Shown here in pieces: positions 1 through 6,344 of a stretch of DNA of 33,782 nt. A program made the position numbers and the translations under genes. The stretch's first letter is position 1, and every line of letters begins with the position of its first letter. Below the pieces are notes generated by a model, which had not been told where the DNA came from, searched no databases, and was given only the letters and a program-made list of their open reading frames with translations. The stretch is taken from assembly GCF_018130955.1 (NCBI RefSeq), contig NZ_JAFCJM010000075.1, forward strand, positions 1 through 33,782, in the 5' to 3' direction. The DNA comes from Bradyrhizobium liaoningense. Its GTDB lineage: Bacteria; Pseudomonadota; Alphaproteobacteria; Rhizobiales; Xanthobacteraceae.

Positions 1-366
1 TAAGCGTCTCGTCAAGATGCTTAAGGACCTGATTACGAAGGCGGAAACGAAGGATTCAAGCTCGCGCCGTTCATCGGCATCGCGTGTCCTGGCGTCATCG
101 AGAGCGACGGCAGAATCGAGAAGGGGGCGCAGAACTTGCCCGGCAACTGGGAAAGCAGCAAGTTCAACCTGCCTGCAAGTCTCGCCAAAGCCATCCCGCA
201 GATCGGCGAACACGATACGGCTATCGTCATGCACAACGACGGCGTGGTACAGGGTCTATCCGAGGTCCCCTTCATGAGGGACGTGAAGCGCTGGGGTGTG
301 CTAACGATCGGCACGGGGCTCGGCAACGCGCGCTTCACCAACCGCGACGGCAAGGGCGAACGCTGA
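1..366 (+). pseudogene. ROK-like sugar kinase, 5' end outside window, frameshifted
   Basis: The 3' part of a gene that enters from the left edge. From 52 to 366 the frame reads FKLAPFIGIACPGVIESDG, then a NLPGNW segment, HNDGVVQGLSE and a Gly-rich TIGTGLGNARF near the end; this pattern resembles the ROK/ASKHA sugar-kinase fold. Upstream, the matching sequence (KRLVKMLKDLITKAE) lies in another frame (2-46). Adding one A to the AAA run at 46-48 joins them as KAENEGFKLAPF, so a single-base deletion, real or from sequencing, breaks the gene. The ROK assignment rests on motif impression only and the substrate is unknown. No gene follows until the cold-shock gene on the other strand. Confidence 0.6.
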
Positions 367-538
367 GGTTAACCCTCTTTCGATTGGGATCGCGCGTCGA
401 AGTCTAGGTCAGGCGCATCGATCGAGGAGGTCTCTATTCCTGGCGGCGTGCTTATTTGCGGGCCCATTAGGCGCCCACATTCATTCGCGGGACATGCCGA
501 ACCCCAGATTTTATAAAGGGATATCCACGCGCCGGTTG

Positions 539-745
539 TCAGCTGACGCGCAGAATTTCCGCGGACAATTTACCGGAGCGCCCCGCTTTCAACTCGTAGC
601 TGATCCGCACGCCGTCAGCGAGCGCGGTATAGCCAGCCTTCTCGACCGCACTGATGTGCACAAAGACGTCGGGGCCGCCGTCGTCCGGCTGGATGAAGCC
701 ATAGCCCTTCGTCGGATTGAACCACTTCACAGTCCCAAGCGCCAC
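539..745 (-). CDS. cspA: Cold-shock protein (CspA family)
   Basis: A 68-residue single cold-shock domain. RNP1 is visible as KGYGFIQ (about residues 13-19) and RNP2 as VFVHISAV (about 27-34), after the canonical GTVKWFN start. Such proteins bind single-stranded RNA and DNA in the cytoplasm and act as RNA chaperones; in rhizobia several paralogues exist, many not cold-induced. The start is a GTG at 745 with an AGAGG element about 8 bases upstream. A perfect hairpin (773-792) lies in the probable 5' leader and may affect translation. Length is normal for the family. Which paralogue it is cannot be told from sequence alone. Confidence 0.93.
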   Translation of the reverse strand: MALGTVKWFNPTKGYGFIQPDDGGPDVFVHISAVEKAGYTALADGVRISYELKAGRSGKLSAEILRVS

Positions 746-772
746 GTTAGCAACCTCTACAGATTTGAAACC

Positions 773-792
773 AAGCCAATGTCTATTGGCTT
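773..792 (-). promoter_or_regulatory. Hairpin in the probable cspA 5' leader
   Basis: AAGCCAAT and ATTGGCTT form a perfect 8-bp stem around a 4-base loop, about 28 bases upstream of the GTG start of the cold-shock gene. Cold-shock genes often have structured leaders that affect translation, so a regulatory role is plausible. It has no T-tract typical of a terminator in the cspA direction. Confidence 0.45.
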
Positions 793-1127
793 TGCCGTGG
801 TGTCTGTCCGGTATCTGACACTCGCCAGTTGGGCTAAATCGATTTTTTCAAAGCACCGGGGAGGCAAAATGCCCGGATCAGGGAGGCGAAAGCACGCGCC
901 GACAGGGCAATGACCGGTTCCATTTTGGCTAAGCCTCTTTTGACGGATCGGAAAGCAGTGCGGCGTCTTTCAGTATCTTCCGATGGCCCCGCGGAATCGG
1001 CGCTTTTGCTCAGTTCGATCTCAGTCGCTGATGTCCAGGACACGCGGTGCGAACGACGGTTCAGTCGGCGTCGAGCGCCAGTTTTTCATTCTGAAAGCCG
1101 GCCCCTCCGCCGCGGATGGGCCGCGCG

Positions 1128-1153
1128 GGAACGCACGTCGAGCCCTCGCGGTT
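1128..1153 (+). promoter_or_regulatory. Weak EcfG-type promoter candidate (GGAAC-N17-GGTT)
   Basis: GGAAC at 1128-1132 and GGTT at 1150-1153, spaced by 17 bases, resemble the general stress sigma factor consensus GGAAC-N16/17-CGTT. It ends only 7 bases before the proposed ATG at 1161, which would require a leaderless transcript or a later start codon, so confidence is low. Confidence 0.25.
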
Positions 1154-1160
1154 TAGCTGG

Positions 1161-1553
1161 ATGAACAGGCTCTGTCCGTTAGTGCTGGAGCACCAGATAC
1201 CGGCGTTCCTCAGGTACTGCATCTCCGCCTGCATCATGGTGGTCTGCGCCGTGCTGGAGATGGCGCTGCAGATGCCGACCGGGTCCTCCGGATACTTCGT
1301 GCTGCTGCCGGGTGTGTTTCTGTCCGGTCTGATCTTCGATCGCGGCTCCGGGATCTTCGCCGCTGCCATCGCAGTCGGCGTGGCCGCGTACATTAGCTAC
1401 GCGGGCGCGAGCGGCCTTGACTATCTCGCGCCCAACGTTCTCTTCGCGATCACCGCCGCGGGCACGGCGACTGTCGCCGAATTCCAGATCGATCCGACTC
1501 CAAGATCCCGCGGTGCGGAGATGGACGGAAAGCTCACTGAGGCCGCCCAGTAG
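1161..1553 (+). CDS. DUF4118-like membrane protein, truncated sensor-kinase N-terminus
   Basis: About 130 residues with three or four hydrophobic segments: LRYCISACIMVVCAVLEMAL, then YFVLLPGVFLSGLIFDRGSG, a segment around IFAAAIAVGVAAYISYAG, and LFAITAAGTATVAE. This layout resembles the DUF4118 membrane domain found at the N-terminus of many rhizobial sensor kinases (the FDRGSG loop is characteristic). No PAS or kinase domain follows; the frame ends soon after the last segment, so it is either a stand-alone short version or a truncated kinase. The ATG at 1161 is preferred to 1116 because it gives the usual short N-terminus. A competing minus-strand frame (1061-1393) lacks comparable structure. 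Confidence 0.5.
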   Translation: MNRLCPLVLEHQIPAFLRYCISACIMVVCAVLEMALQMPTGSSGYFVLLPGVFLSGLIFDRGSGIFAAAIAVGVAAYISYAGASGLDYLAPNVLFAITAAGTATVAEFQIDPTPRSRGAEMDGKLTEAAQ

Positions 1554-1653
1554 CTCGAGCAGCCTAGAAGCGGGACCCGAAGCGTCCAGGACTCCAGGTC
1601 CCCGCAACCGCAAACAGCATGTGAGTGCGCCGGACCTAGGTCGCCGGCATCGG

Positions 1654-2010
1654 TCAGAACCCGGAATAGTAGTCGTTCACAGCTCGGGCCCGTCCCGGGT
1701 CGTCCCAATTCCAATCGTTGTCATTGCCGTACTTCGGCGCACCCTGGAGCCTGTCGGCGGTGAGATTGGTTCGGTACCCGCCAAGGCCCGTGTCGAACTT
1801 CAACGACTGCCATGGCAGCGGGTAGTGATCGTCTCCAATACCCAAGAAGCCGCCGAACCCGAGTACCGCGTACGACACCTGGCCGCTGACTTTGTCGATC
1901 ATGACGCGCTCGATCGAGCCGATCTTTTGAGCGTCGGCGCCATAGACGGCGGTGCCTTCGACCTTGTCGCTACCGATCAGCGTTCCTGTTTCACGTCTTT
2001 CCGTTTCCAT
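1654..2010 (-). CDS. PRC-barrel domain protein
   Basis: A 118-residue soluble protein. Residues about 8-85 match the PRC-barrel pattern: TLIGSDKVEGTAVYG, KIGSIERVMIDKVSGQVSYA, then a GGFLGIGDDHYPLPW turn. Stand-alone PRC-barrel proteins of this kind are common in rhizobial stress regulons; their biochemical role is unclear. The ATG at 2010 is chosen, not the longer frame to 2394, because GAGGAGG sits about 6 bases upstream and homology begins there. The tail is rich in Asn, Asp and Trp. A perfect EcfG-type box lies 37 bases upstream (2047-2072), so induction by the general stress response is inferred. Confidence 0.88.
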   Translation of the reverse strand: METERRETGTLIGSDKVEGTAVYGADAQKIGSIERVMIDKVSGQVSYAVLGFGGFLGIGDDHYPLPWQSLKFDTGLGGYRTNLTADRLQGAPKYGNDNDWNWDDPGRARAVNDYYSGF

Positions 2011-2046
2011 CGTATCCTCCTCGTCTTGGAAACATCGATGTGGAAT

Positions 2047-2072
2047 AACGGAGCGGGCCAGCTGCTCGTTCC
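2047..2072 (-). promoter_or_regulatory. EcfG-type stress promoter of the PRC-barrel gene
   Basis: On the minus strand GGAAC (2072-2068), 17 bases, then CGTT (2050-2047): an exact match to the alphaproteobacterial general-stress consensus. It lies in the correct orientation, about 37 bases upstream of the ATG at 2010. This is the best such match in the window. Confidence 0.7.
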
Positions 2073-2154
2073 TTTCGATCACCTGTCTGACAACGGCGAG
2101 GAACTGACGGTCGGCATGGCGATTGAACCGTCGGATCGGCATCGGAGATGTCTT

Positions 2155-2379
2155 GTGAAGTCCATACTCGCGCCTACCTCTGTCGCCGTTGCTCTCGTCT
2201 CTTCGAGCGCCATAGAGGCAAAAGGATGCAACAAGGGAGCCATCGTCGGCTGCGTTGCCGGCCACATGGCAGGCCATGGCAAGCTGGGCGCAGCGGCCGG
2301 CTGCGTGATCGGCCATCACGAGGCGAACAAGCCGGATCCGAACAAGGCCGACGCCCAAGCGCCGTCCCGTCAAAAGTGA
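2155..2379 (+). CDS. Small exported glycine-zipper-like protein
   Basis: 74 residues starting with GTG at 2155 (GGAG about 8 bases upstream). The N-terminus MKSILAPTSVAVALVSSSAIEA looks like a signal peptide with cleavage after SSAIEA. The mature part has the Gly/Ala/His-rich pattern CNKGAIVGCVAGHMAGHGK followed by LGAAAGCVIGHHEA, which resembles glycine-zipper membrane-associated proteins, and a charged Pro/Lys-rich tail. Small proteins of this kind are frequent in Bradyrhizobium without known function. The gene is divergent from the PRC-barrel gene. A longer plus-strand frame from 1417 is discounted because everything before 2155 overlaps the PRC-barrel gene. Confidence 0.72.
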   Translation: MKSILAPTSVAVALVSSSAIEAKGCNKGAIVGCVAGHMAGHGKLGAAAGCVIGHHEANKPDPNKADAQAPSRQK

Positions 2380-2446
2380 CCATTCCCGATGCACGGTGAC
2401 AAAGACGGCTTGCGTGGAATCAGGTCGCCTTCAAGCGTGAGATGCC

Positions 2447-2692
2447 ATGAAGATCAGGGCGCATTCCGAGAGCCACATCGTCGAACTCGACGACGGCTCG
2501 CGCTGGCAGATATTTCCCGGCGATCTCGACGTCACGCTCAACTGGAAGCCGGAAATCGAGCTTGATGTGGTCGCGACGGAGGGCGACGTCGGTTCTCATG
2601 CGCTCGTCGGCGCCGGCGGCGTGGTCCGGGTCATACACGCAGGCGAAAGTTGGTCCGTACGGGAAGTGAAATCGATCCTTAAGGACGGCTGA
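2447..2692 (+). CDS. Small hypothetical protein
   Basis: 81 residues, soluble, acidic, no signal peptide. The core IVELDDGSRWQIFPGDLDVT followed by LNWKPEIELDVV looks like a small beta-rich fold that binds or displays a short strand, and homologues are typical of Bradyrhizobium genomes, but I know no function. The ATG at 2447 begins a frame with consistent codon use. Its last 14 bases overlap the 3' end of the convergent gene at 2679-2867. No clear promoter was found in the 67-base gap upstream. Confidence 0.75.
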   Translation: MKIRAHSESHIVELDDGSRWQIFPGDLDVTLNWKPEIELDVVATEGDVGSHALVGAGGVVRVIHAGESWSVREVKSILKDG

Positions 2693-2867
2693 CCACCACC
2701 TCGACGGCTGGGCGAGGCGGCCGACGCCTCGGAAGCCGAACGACCTGGACGCCGCTCATCGAGTACTTCGGCCGCGCGAGTCGTTTGCGCCAGCCCGATG
2801 CCTCATCTTGCAGCTTCGTTGCCTGTCCTGCCTCTTCACGCAACTCCGCGATATCTGACGTGCGCAT
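2679..2867 (-). CDS. Small hypothetical protein
   Basis: 62 residues: a polar helical N-terminus (SDIAELREEAGQATKLQDEA) followed by a basic, Arg/Pro-rich tail. A strong GAGGAGG lies 5 bases before the ATG at 2867, which is the main support. No family is recognised. It converges on and overlaps the preceding gene by 14 bases. A possible GGAAC-N16-CGAT box lies upstream (2921-2945, minus strand), but the last element departs from consensus at one base. Confidence 0.55.
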   Translation of the reverse strand: MRTSDIAELREEAGQATKLQDEASGWRKRLARPKYSMSGVQVVRLPRRRPPRPAVEVVVSRP

Positions 2868-2989
2868 GATTCCTCCTCTCTTAGAGCAGCGATGGGATCG
2901 ACCTCATCTGCCCGCATGTAATCGCGCGATGCCGTGCTCGGTTCCGGCGGCAGCAGGGAAAAAGCGGAAAGTCGCATGGCAAGCGCAAT

Positions 2990-3014
2990 GGAACGATTGC
3001 CATCAGTGGGGGTT
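2990..3014 (+). promoter_or_regulatory. EcfG-type promoter candidate before the DUF1236 gene
   Basis: GGAAC at 2990-2994, 16 bases, then GGTT at 3011-3014, ending 36 bases before the ATG at 3051. The -35-like half is perfect; the -10-like half has G instead of C at its first base. The same arrangement occurs at 8390-8414. Confidence 0.45.
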
Positions 3015-3050
3015 TTCGCGGCGGCCGCATCCAGCGGCGAGGAGAATGAC

Positions 3051-3392
3051 ATGAGGAAGTTGCTGCTGCTGTCCGCGGCCGCTGCGCTGATTTCGACCGG
3101 CGCGCTGGCCCAGTCCACCGTCACGACGACCGGGACCGGACATACTGCCGCCGTGCAGATCGAGCCGGAGTACCGCACGAAGATTCGGAGCTACGTGACC
3201 GAGCACAAGATCCGCCCGGTCGAGACGCGCGAGAAGATCGTCGTCGGCTCCCCGGTGCCGAGCGGCGTAGAACTCGAAGCGGTGCCGGCCGAATGGGGGC
3301 CGTCGCTGACCAAGTACCGCTACGTCTATTCCGGAGAGCGCTTGATGCTGGTGGATCCGACCACCCGAACCGTCATACAGGAGGTGGACTAA
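3051..3392 (+). CDS. DUF1236 family exported protein
   Basis: 113 residues. A clear signal peptide (MRKLLLLSAAAALISTGALA, cleavage after ALA) is followed by a DUF1236 domain: YRTKIRSYVTEHKIRPV, VGSPVPSGVELEAVP, WGPSLTKYRYVYSGERLMLV and a DPTTRTVIQEVD end. DUF1236 proteins are small periplasmic proteins common in Bradyrhizobiaceae, function unknown. The ATG at 3051 follows GGAGA; upstream in-frame codons from 2934 are not used because the signal peptide begins at 3051. The gene sits behind a candidate stress promoter and before another exported protein. Confidence 0.9.
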   Translation: MRKLLLLSAAAALISTGALAQSTVTTTGTGHTAAVQIEPEYRTKIRSYVTEHKIRPVETREKIVVGSPVPSGVELEAVPAEWGPSLTKYRYVYSGERLMLVDPTTRTVIQEVD

Positions 3393-3398
3393 GACCAC

Positions 3399-3431
3399 CG
3401 CGGCGGGCCCCGGAGGAGGCGGCCCGCCGCG
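3399..3431 (+). terminator. Strong GC hairpin after the DUF1236 gene
   Basis: An 11-bp perfect GC stem (3399-3409 with 3421-3431) around an 11-base loop starts 6 bases after the DUF1236 stop. There is no T-tract, so it may act as a weak terminator or an mRNA 3' stabiliser rather than a classic intrinsic terminator. Confidence 0.45.
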
Positions 3432-3492
3432 AGCCGTCGCGCGACGCAGCACGCGGCGAAAAATACGTATCCTAGACAAAAGCGGCGGCCCC

Positions 3493-3906
3493 ATGCCGAT
3501 CATCAAATACTTCGTCTTCGTCGGCCTTCTTTTGACCGCGCTGCTCTTTGCCGCCGACCGATATTTTCCTGCATCGGTCGATCACGCCCAGTCCGCCAAC
3601 CTCGACAAGACCATCATTCGCATTCGCTCGGCGCGCAACCTTCCCGAAAGAATCGTGCTTGACACGCGTAGCCCCGAGATCATCGCGCCGATGGCACCGG
3701 CGGCGGAAGCGGCGGAGTCATCTTCTCGCAAAGCTTTCGCGGCAATGATGGAGGCGGCGGCGCCGAAGACTGAGGAGCAGAAGCCGCTTGCGCAGAAATT
3801 CGCGCAGGAAAAGCCTCGTGCGAAGCGATCCACGAAACCGGTCCGCAGGACGCCGGAAAGGCGATTGGCTTTCGATCGTCGAGATTTCTTCGGCGGAACG
3901 TGGTGA
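3493..3906 (+). CDS. Hypothetical membrane-anchored protein
   Basis: 137 residues. One N-terminal hydrophobic segment (IIKYFVFVGLLLTALLFAAD, about residues 3-22) anchors or exports the protein; the rest is polar, Ala/Glu-rich then strongly basic (RAKRSTKPVRRTPERR), ending in RRDFFGGTW. Proteins with this start and tail are widespread in Bradyrhizobium without known role. The gene follows the DUF1236 gene after 100 bases that include a GC hairpin. No strong ribosome site is seen before the ATG at 3493. Confidence 0.75.
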   Translation: MPIIKYFVFVGLLLTALLFAADRYFPASVDHAQSANLDKTIIRIRSARNLPERIVLDTRSPEIIAPMAPAAEAAESSSRKAFAAMMEAAAPKTEEQKPLAQKFAQEKPRAKRSTKPVRRTPERRLAFDRRDFFGGTW

Positions 3907-4049
3907 TCGGTTGGCTTCTCTGTCGCCTTCCCGCGCATGACGAGGAAGCCGCGCCCTGCTGCCACTAGCCCGGAAGTCTAAGGGAAAAAACGGAAACTCT
4001 CGCCAATGAGACGAGTTGCTATTCGACGAAGTCTCGTCGGAGCAGGAGC

Positions 4050-4259
4050 ATGGTCGACGATGTCCCGTTGCGAATGGCCGTGGATACGGTCTGGTCCCTG
4101 TTTCGGGCGAAGCATTGCGACGTCGATGCCGCGGACAGCCGCCGCTGCCTGCTTGAGCGACATCTGCAATGGAGATGGGAAGCGCGGGTGAGCGACGCCG
4201 AAGAACTCACGTGGTTCGGGCTGGCTTACCTCGAGCGCCTTCCCGAAGACGAATGTTGA
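4050..4259 (+). CDS. Small hypothetical protein, first gene of a glycosyltransferase operon
   Basis: 69 residues, soluble and acidic, with the sequence AVDTVWSLFRAKHCDVDAAD, RRCLLERHL and an ELTWFGLAYLERLPEDEC end. The conserved-looking C-terminus and good codon use support a real gene; I recognise no function. AGGAG lies directly upstream of the ATG at 4050. Its stop overlaps the next start by 7 bases (4253-4259), so translation of the two is probably coupled. The three genes from 4050 to 5458 run in one direction with at most 9 bases between them and look like one operon. Confidence 0.68.
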   Translation: MVDDVPLRMAVDTVWSLFRAKHCDVDAADSRRCLLERHLQWRWEARVSDAEELTWFGLAYLERLPEDEC

Positions 4260-4387
4260 GGCCGACGGAAGGGCTCGTCAGGCGGGTCGCGCTCGACAGC
4301 GCCAGGCCCTTCTGGACGTTGCTCGCCATCTCGGAGCTGGTATCCGCGGCCATCGTGCTCGCCTTTCTTTCCGTGCTTCCGGTTTAG
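4253..4387 (+). CDS. 44-residue single-span membrane protein
   Basis: A very short protein: a basic N-terminus (LRPTEGLVRRVALDSARP) then one hydrophobic span FWTLLAISELVSAAIVLAFL near the C-terminus. Its ATG overlaps the TGA of the preceding gene by 7 bases and it ends 9 bases before the glycosyltransferase start. This tight position in the operon, more than any homology, supports translation. It could be a small membrane partner of the glycosyltransferase, which is inference only. Confidence 0.5.
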   Translation: MLRPTEGLVRRVALDSARPFWTLLAISELVSAAIVLAFLSVLPV

Positions 4388-4396
4388 GAGGAATCG

Positions 4397-5458
4397 ATGC
4401 GCATCGCCCAACTTGCTCCCCTGGCCGAGAGCGTCCCTCCCAAGCTCTACGGCGGCACGGAGCGGGTCGTGGCATGGCTGGTGGATGAGCTGGTCGAGCT
4501 CGGTCACGACGTTACGCTGTTCGCGAGCGGGGATTCCCGGACGAAAGGGAAGCTTCACCCCGTGTGGCCGCGCGCGTTGCGTCTCGGACGGAAGGGCGCC
4601 GATCCGAACGCGGCCTGCACCCTGTTGCTGGAAGCAATCGCCAAGCGCGCGAAAGACTTCGACGTGATCCACGCGCACATCGACTGGCTGCCGCTTCCGC
4701 TGCTCAGTCGGCTGCGTGTGCCGTTCCTCACCACCATGCACGGTCGGCTTGACCTACCGGGGCTTTCAGATGTGATGCGGGCGTTTCCTGACGCGGGCTT
4801 CGTGTCGATATCCGACCATCAGCGCCTGCCGGTTCCGGACGCAAACTGGATCGCTATGATCCAGCACGGACTGCCGTCGAGCCTGCTTCGACCGTCTTAC
4901 GGGGAAGGAGCGTATCTGGCGTTTCTCGGACGCCTCACGGCGGAAAAGGGCCCAGAAGACGCCATCCGGATTGCGCGCGCGGCCGGAAAGCCCTTGCGCA
5001 TCGCCGCCAAGATTCCGCGTGGCGAGACGGTCTACTTCAAGAAACGTCTCGAACCCCAAATCGACGGCCGGCAGGTCCAACTCGTCGGTGAGGTCGACGA
5101 CGCGAGCAAGCAGCCATTCCTAGCCGAAGCCGCCGCCTTGCTGTTTCCGATCAATTGGCCAGAGCCGTTCGGCCTAGTCATGATCGAGGCGATGGCCTGC
5201 GGGACGCCAGTGATCGCCTATCGCTCGGGATCAGTCCCCGAAGTCGTGGAGGACGGCGTGACGGGCTTCATCGTCGAGAACGAGGAGCAGGCGGCTAGGG
5301 CGGTGGGCGAATTGGGCCGGCTGGACCGACGAAGGGTGCGGGCCCGTTTCGAGGAACGGTTCTCCGCGAAACGAATGGCAAGAGAGTACGAAGGCAAGTA
5401 CCGCGAGATGATAGCCGCTGCCGCTCCGAAAGTAGAGAGCGCTTGTTTCGCACTGTAA
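4397..5458 (+). CDS. Glycosyltransferase family 4
   Basis: 353 residues with the GT-B fold of family 4. The N-terminal acceptor half shows YGGTERVVAWL (about 18-28) and DVIHAHIDWL; the donor half has LAFLGRLTAEKGPEDAI (about 174-190) and the EX7E signature EPFGLVMIE (E256, E264) followed by AMACGTPVIA. Such enzymes transfer a sugar from a nucleotide-sugar, usually for cell-surface or storage glycans; donor and acceptor cannot be named here. A strong TAGGAGGAATCG precedes the ATG. It is the last gene of a three-gene operon. The plus-strand end overlaps the readthrough frame of the convergent GlsB-like gene. Confidence 0.93.
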   Translation: MRIAQLAPLAESVPPKLYGGTERVVAWLVDELVELGHDVTLFASGDSRTKGKLHPVWPRALRLGRKGADPNAACTLLLEAIAKRAKDFDVIHAHIDWLPLPLLSRLRVPFLTTMHGRLDLPGLSDVMRAFPDAGFVSISDHQRLPVPDANWIAMIQHGLPSSLLRPSYGEGAYLAFLGRLTAEKGPEDAIRIARAAGKPLRIAAKIPRGETVYFKKRLEPQIDGRQVQLVGEVDDASKQPFLAEAAALLFPINWPEPFGLVMIEAMACGTPVIAYRSGSVPEVVEDGVTGFIVENEEQAARAVGELGRLDRRRVRARFEERFSAKRMAREYEGKYREMIAAAAPKVESACFAL

Positions 5459-5789
5459 CGGAGGGTCGATTCATTCTTCCTTCAAGATTCTCGCTCGCGC
5501 GCAGAGCTGGCCCAAGGGCGGCCAGTCTAAATGGTCCGGCGCCGCCCACCGGCCACCAAGCCGTAGACAAGAGCACGATGATTGCGCCGATTACTGCGCC
5601 GATCAGACCCGCGCCTTCTCCGGGACGGTACCAGCCGAGAGCCTGGCCGAGATAACTGGCCACAAAGGCCCCGACGATGCCCAAAACCGTGGTGAGGATA
5701 AACCCGGATGGCTCTTTGTCGCCGGGCATGATGAACTTCGCAATGACACCGGCGACGAAGCCAATAACAATCGTCCAAATAACGCTCAT
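5295..5789 (-). CDS. GlsB/YeaQ/YmgE-family membrane protein with frameshifted C-terminus
   Basis: The first 78 or so residues are a typical GlsB/YeaQ/YmgE stress-related membrane protein: MSVIWTIVIGFVAGVIAKFI, GFILTTVLGIVGAFVASYLG and GEGAGLIGAVIGAIIVLL, giving three hydrophobic segments. The expected family end (VYGLVAGGRRRTI, stop at 5527) is present, but in another frame; adding one G after the LL codons (near 5568-5569) restores an 87-residue protein of family length. As written, the frame runs on for about 85 non-homologous residues and overlaps the glycosyltransferase gene by 164 bases. I regard 5527-5789 as the true gene. It follows the DUF937 gene after 26 bases, probably in one operon. 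Confidence 0.75.
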   Translation of the reverse strand: MSVIWTIVIGFVAGVIAKFIMPGDKEPSGFILTTVLGIVGAFVASYLGQALGWYRPGEGAGLIGAVIGAIIVLLSTAWWPVGGAGPFRLAALGPALRASENLEGRMNRPSVTVRNKRSLLSERQRLSSRGTCLRTLLPFVSRRTVPRNGPAPFVGPAGPIRPPP

Positions 5790-5815
5790 AGTTCTTCTCC
5801 TGGTACCAGGGAGGA

Positions 5816-6271
5816 CTATCCGGCGGCCGGAAGACGGCCCTCAGGTGTGTACTTGTCGACGGCGGTCGGAAGCACCCGAGACAACCTCTCCAGAAGTTCA
5901 TTCTGCGAGAGGCCCGTCTGCTGCTCGAGCTTCTGCAGAACGTCTGCTCCGATGGCCTGCCTGAGCTCGGACGGCGTCACTTCCCTGTTTGGACCTTGTT
6001 TGATCCAAGATTGGGCGGTATCGCCCTGGCCGCTCTGTTTGAAGTGCTCCAGCAGTTCGCCAATTCCACCGTTGAGGAAGGACCCCACGCCAGCGCCGCC
6101 CAACAGACCGCCGAGGTTGCCGAGCATTCCACTTAAGGAATCCGAAGCTCCGCTTGTCGGTTGACCCGAGGTGGAGTTGCGAAACAAGTCGGCCAGCTTG
6201 TCGCGGTTTTGGTATCCGGCGATTGCGAGCAGACCGAGCAAGGCGGTCATCGAGGGCATTCCGCGGCTCAT
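5816..6271 (-). CDS. DUF937/YidB family protein
   Basis: 151 residues matching the YidB/DUF937 family: a short hydrophobic N-terminus (TALLGLLAIAGYQNRDKLAD), a Gly/Ser/Leu-rich linker (GMLGNLGGLLGGAGVGSFLN), and the C-terminal domain with GIGELLEHFKQSGQGDTAQSW, EVTPSELRQAIGADVL and a GLSQNELLERLSRVLPTAVD close. The last part is the diagnostic region. Function is unknown, though the family is often stress-linked. The ATG at 6271 has GGAG upstream; Met5 or Met8 are possible later starts. The downstream neighbour is the GlsB-like gene, 26 bases away. Confidence 0.88.
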   Translation of the reverse strand: MSRGMPSMTALLGLLAIAGYQNRDKLADLFRNSTSGQPTSGASDSLSGMLGNLGGLLGGAGVGSFLNGGIGELLEHFKQSGQGDTAQSWIKQGPNREVTPSELRQAIGADVLQKLEQQTGLSQNELLERLSRVLPTAVDKYTPEGRLPAAG

Positions 6272-6310
6272 TTTCCAACTCCAATGTTTGGTAACTTATC
6301 GACAGACGAC

Positions 6311-6336
6311 AAAAAGACGGCCCGCCAAAGCGGGCC
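6311..6336 (-). terminator. Intrinsic terminator after the glycine-zipper stress gene
   Basis: On the minus strand a perfect 7-bp GC stem (GGCCCGC, 4-base loop, GCGGGCC; 6336-6319) is followed after three bases by a run of five T (6315-6311). It lies 9 bases past the stop of the gene at 6345-6965 and separates it from the DUF937 gene. Confidence 0.8.
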
Positions 6337-6344
6337 GCCGAAAA

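Larger units (their letters stand above)
746..1160. other. Gene-poor stretch between cspA and the DUF4118-like gene
   Basis: Holds the cspA leader with its hairpin (773-792) and a possible stress promoter (1128-1153). Short open frames on both strands (for example 834-1043 on the minus strand) show no recognisable family and no good ribosome site, so no gene is called. Confidence 0.5.

Noticed and set aside
834..1043. 69-residue minus-strand frame upstream of cspA
   Set aside because: No recognisable family, no ribosome site, and mixed codon use.
1061..1393. Minus-strand frame opposite the DUF4118-like gene
   Set aside because: The plus-strand frame has regular membrane segments and a DUF4118-like loop; this one has no structure or ribosome site.
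2095..2125. GGAAC box on the plus strand before the glycine-zipper gene
   Set aside because: At the right spacing only GATT or ATTG follows, two or more mismatches from CGTT.
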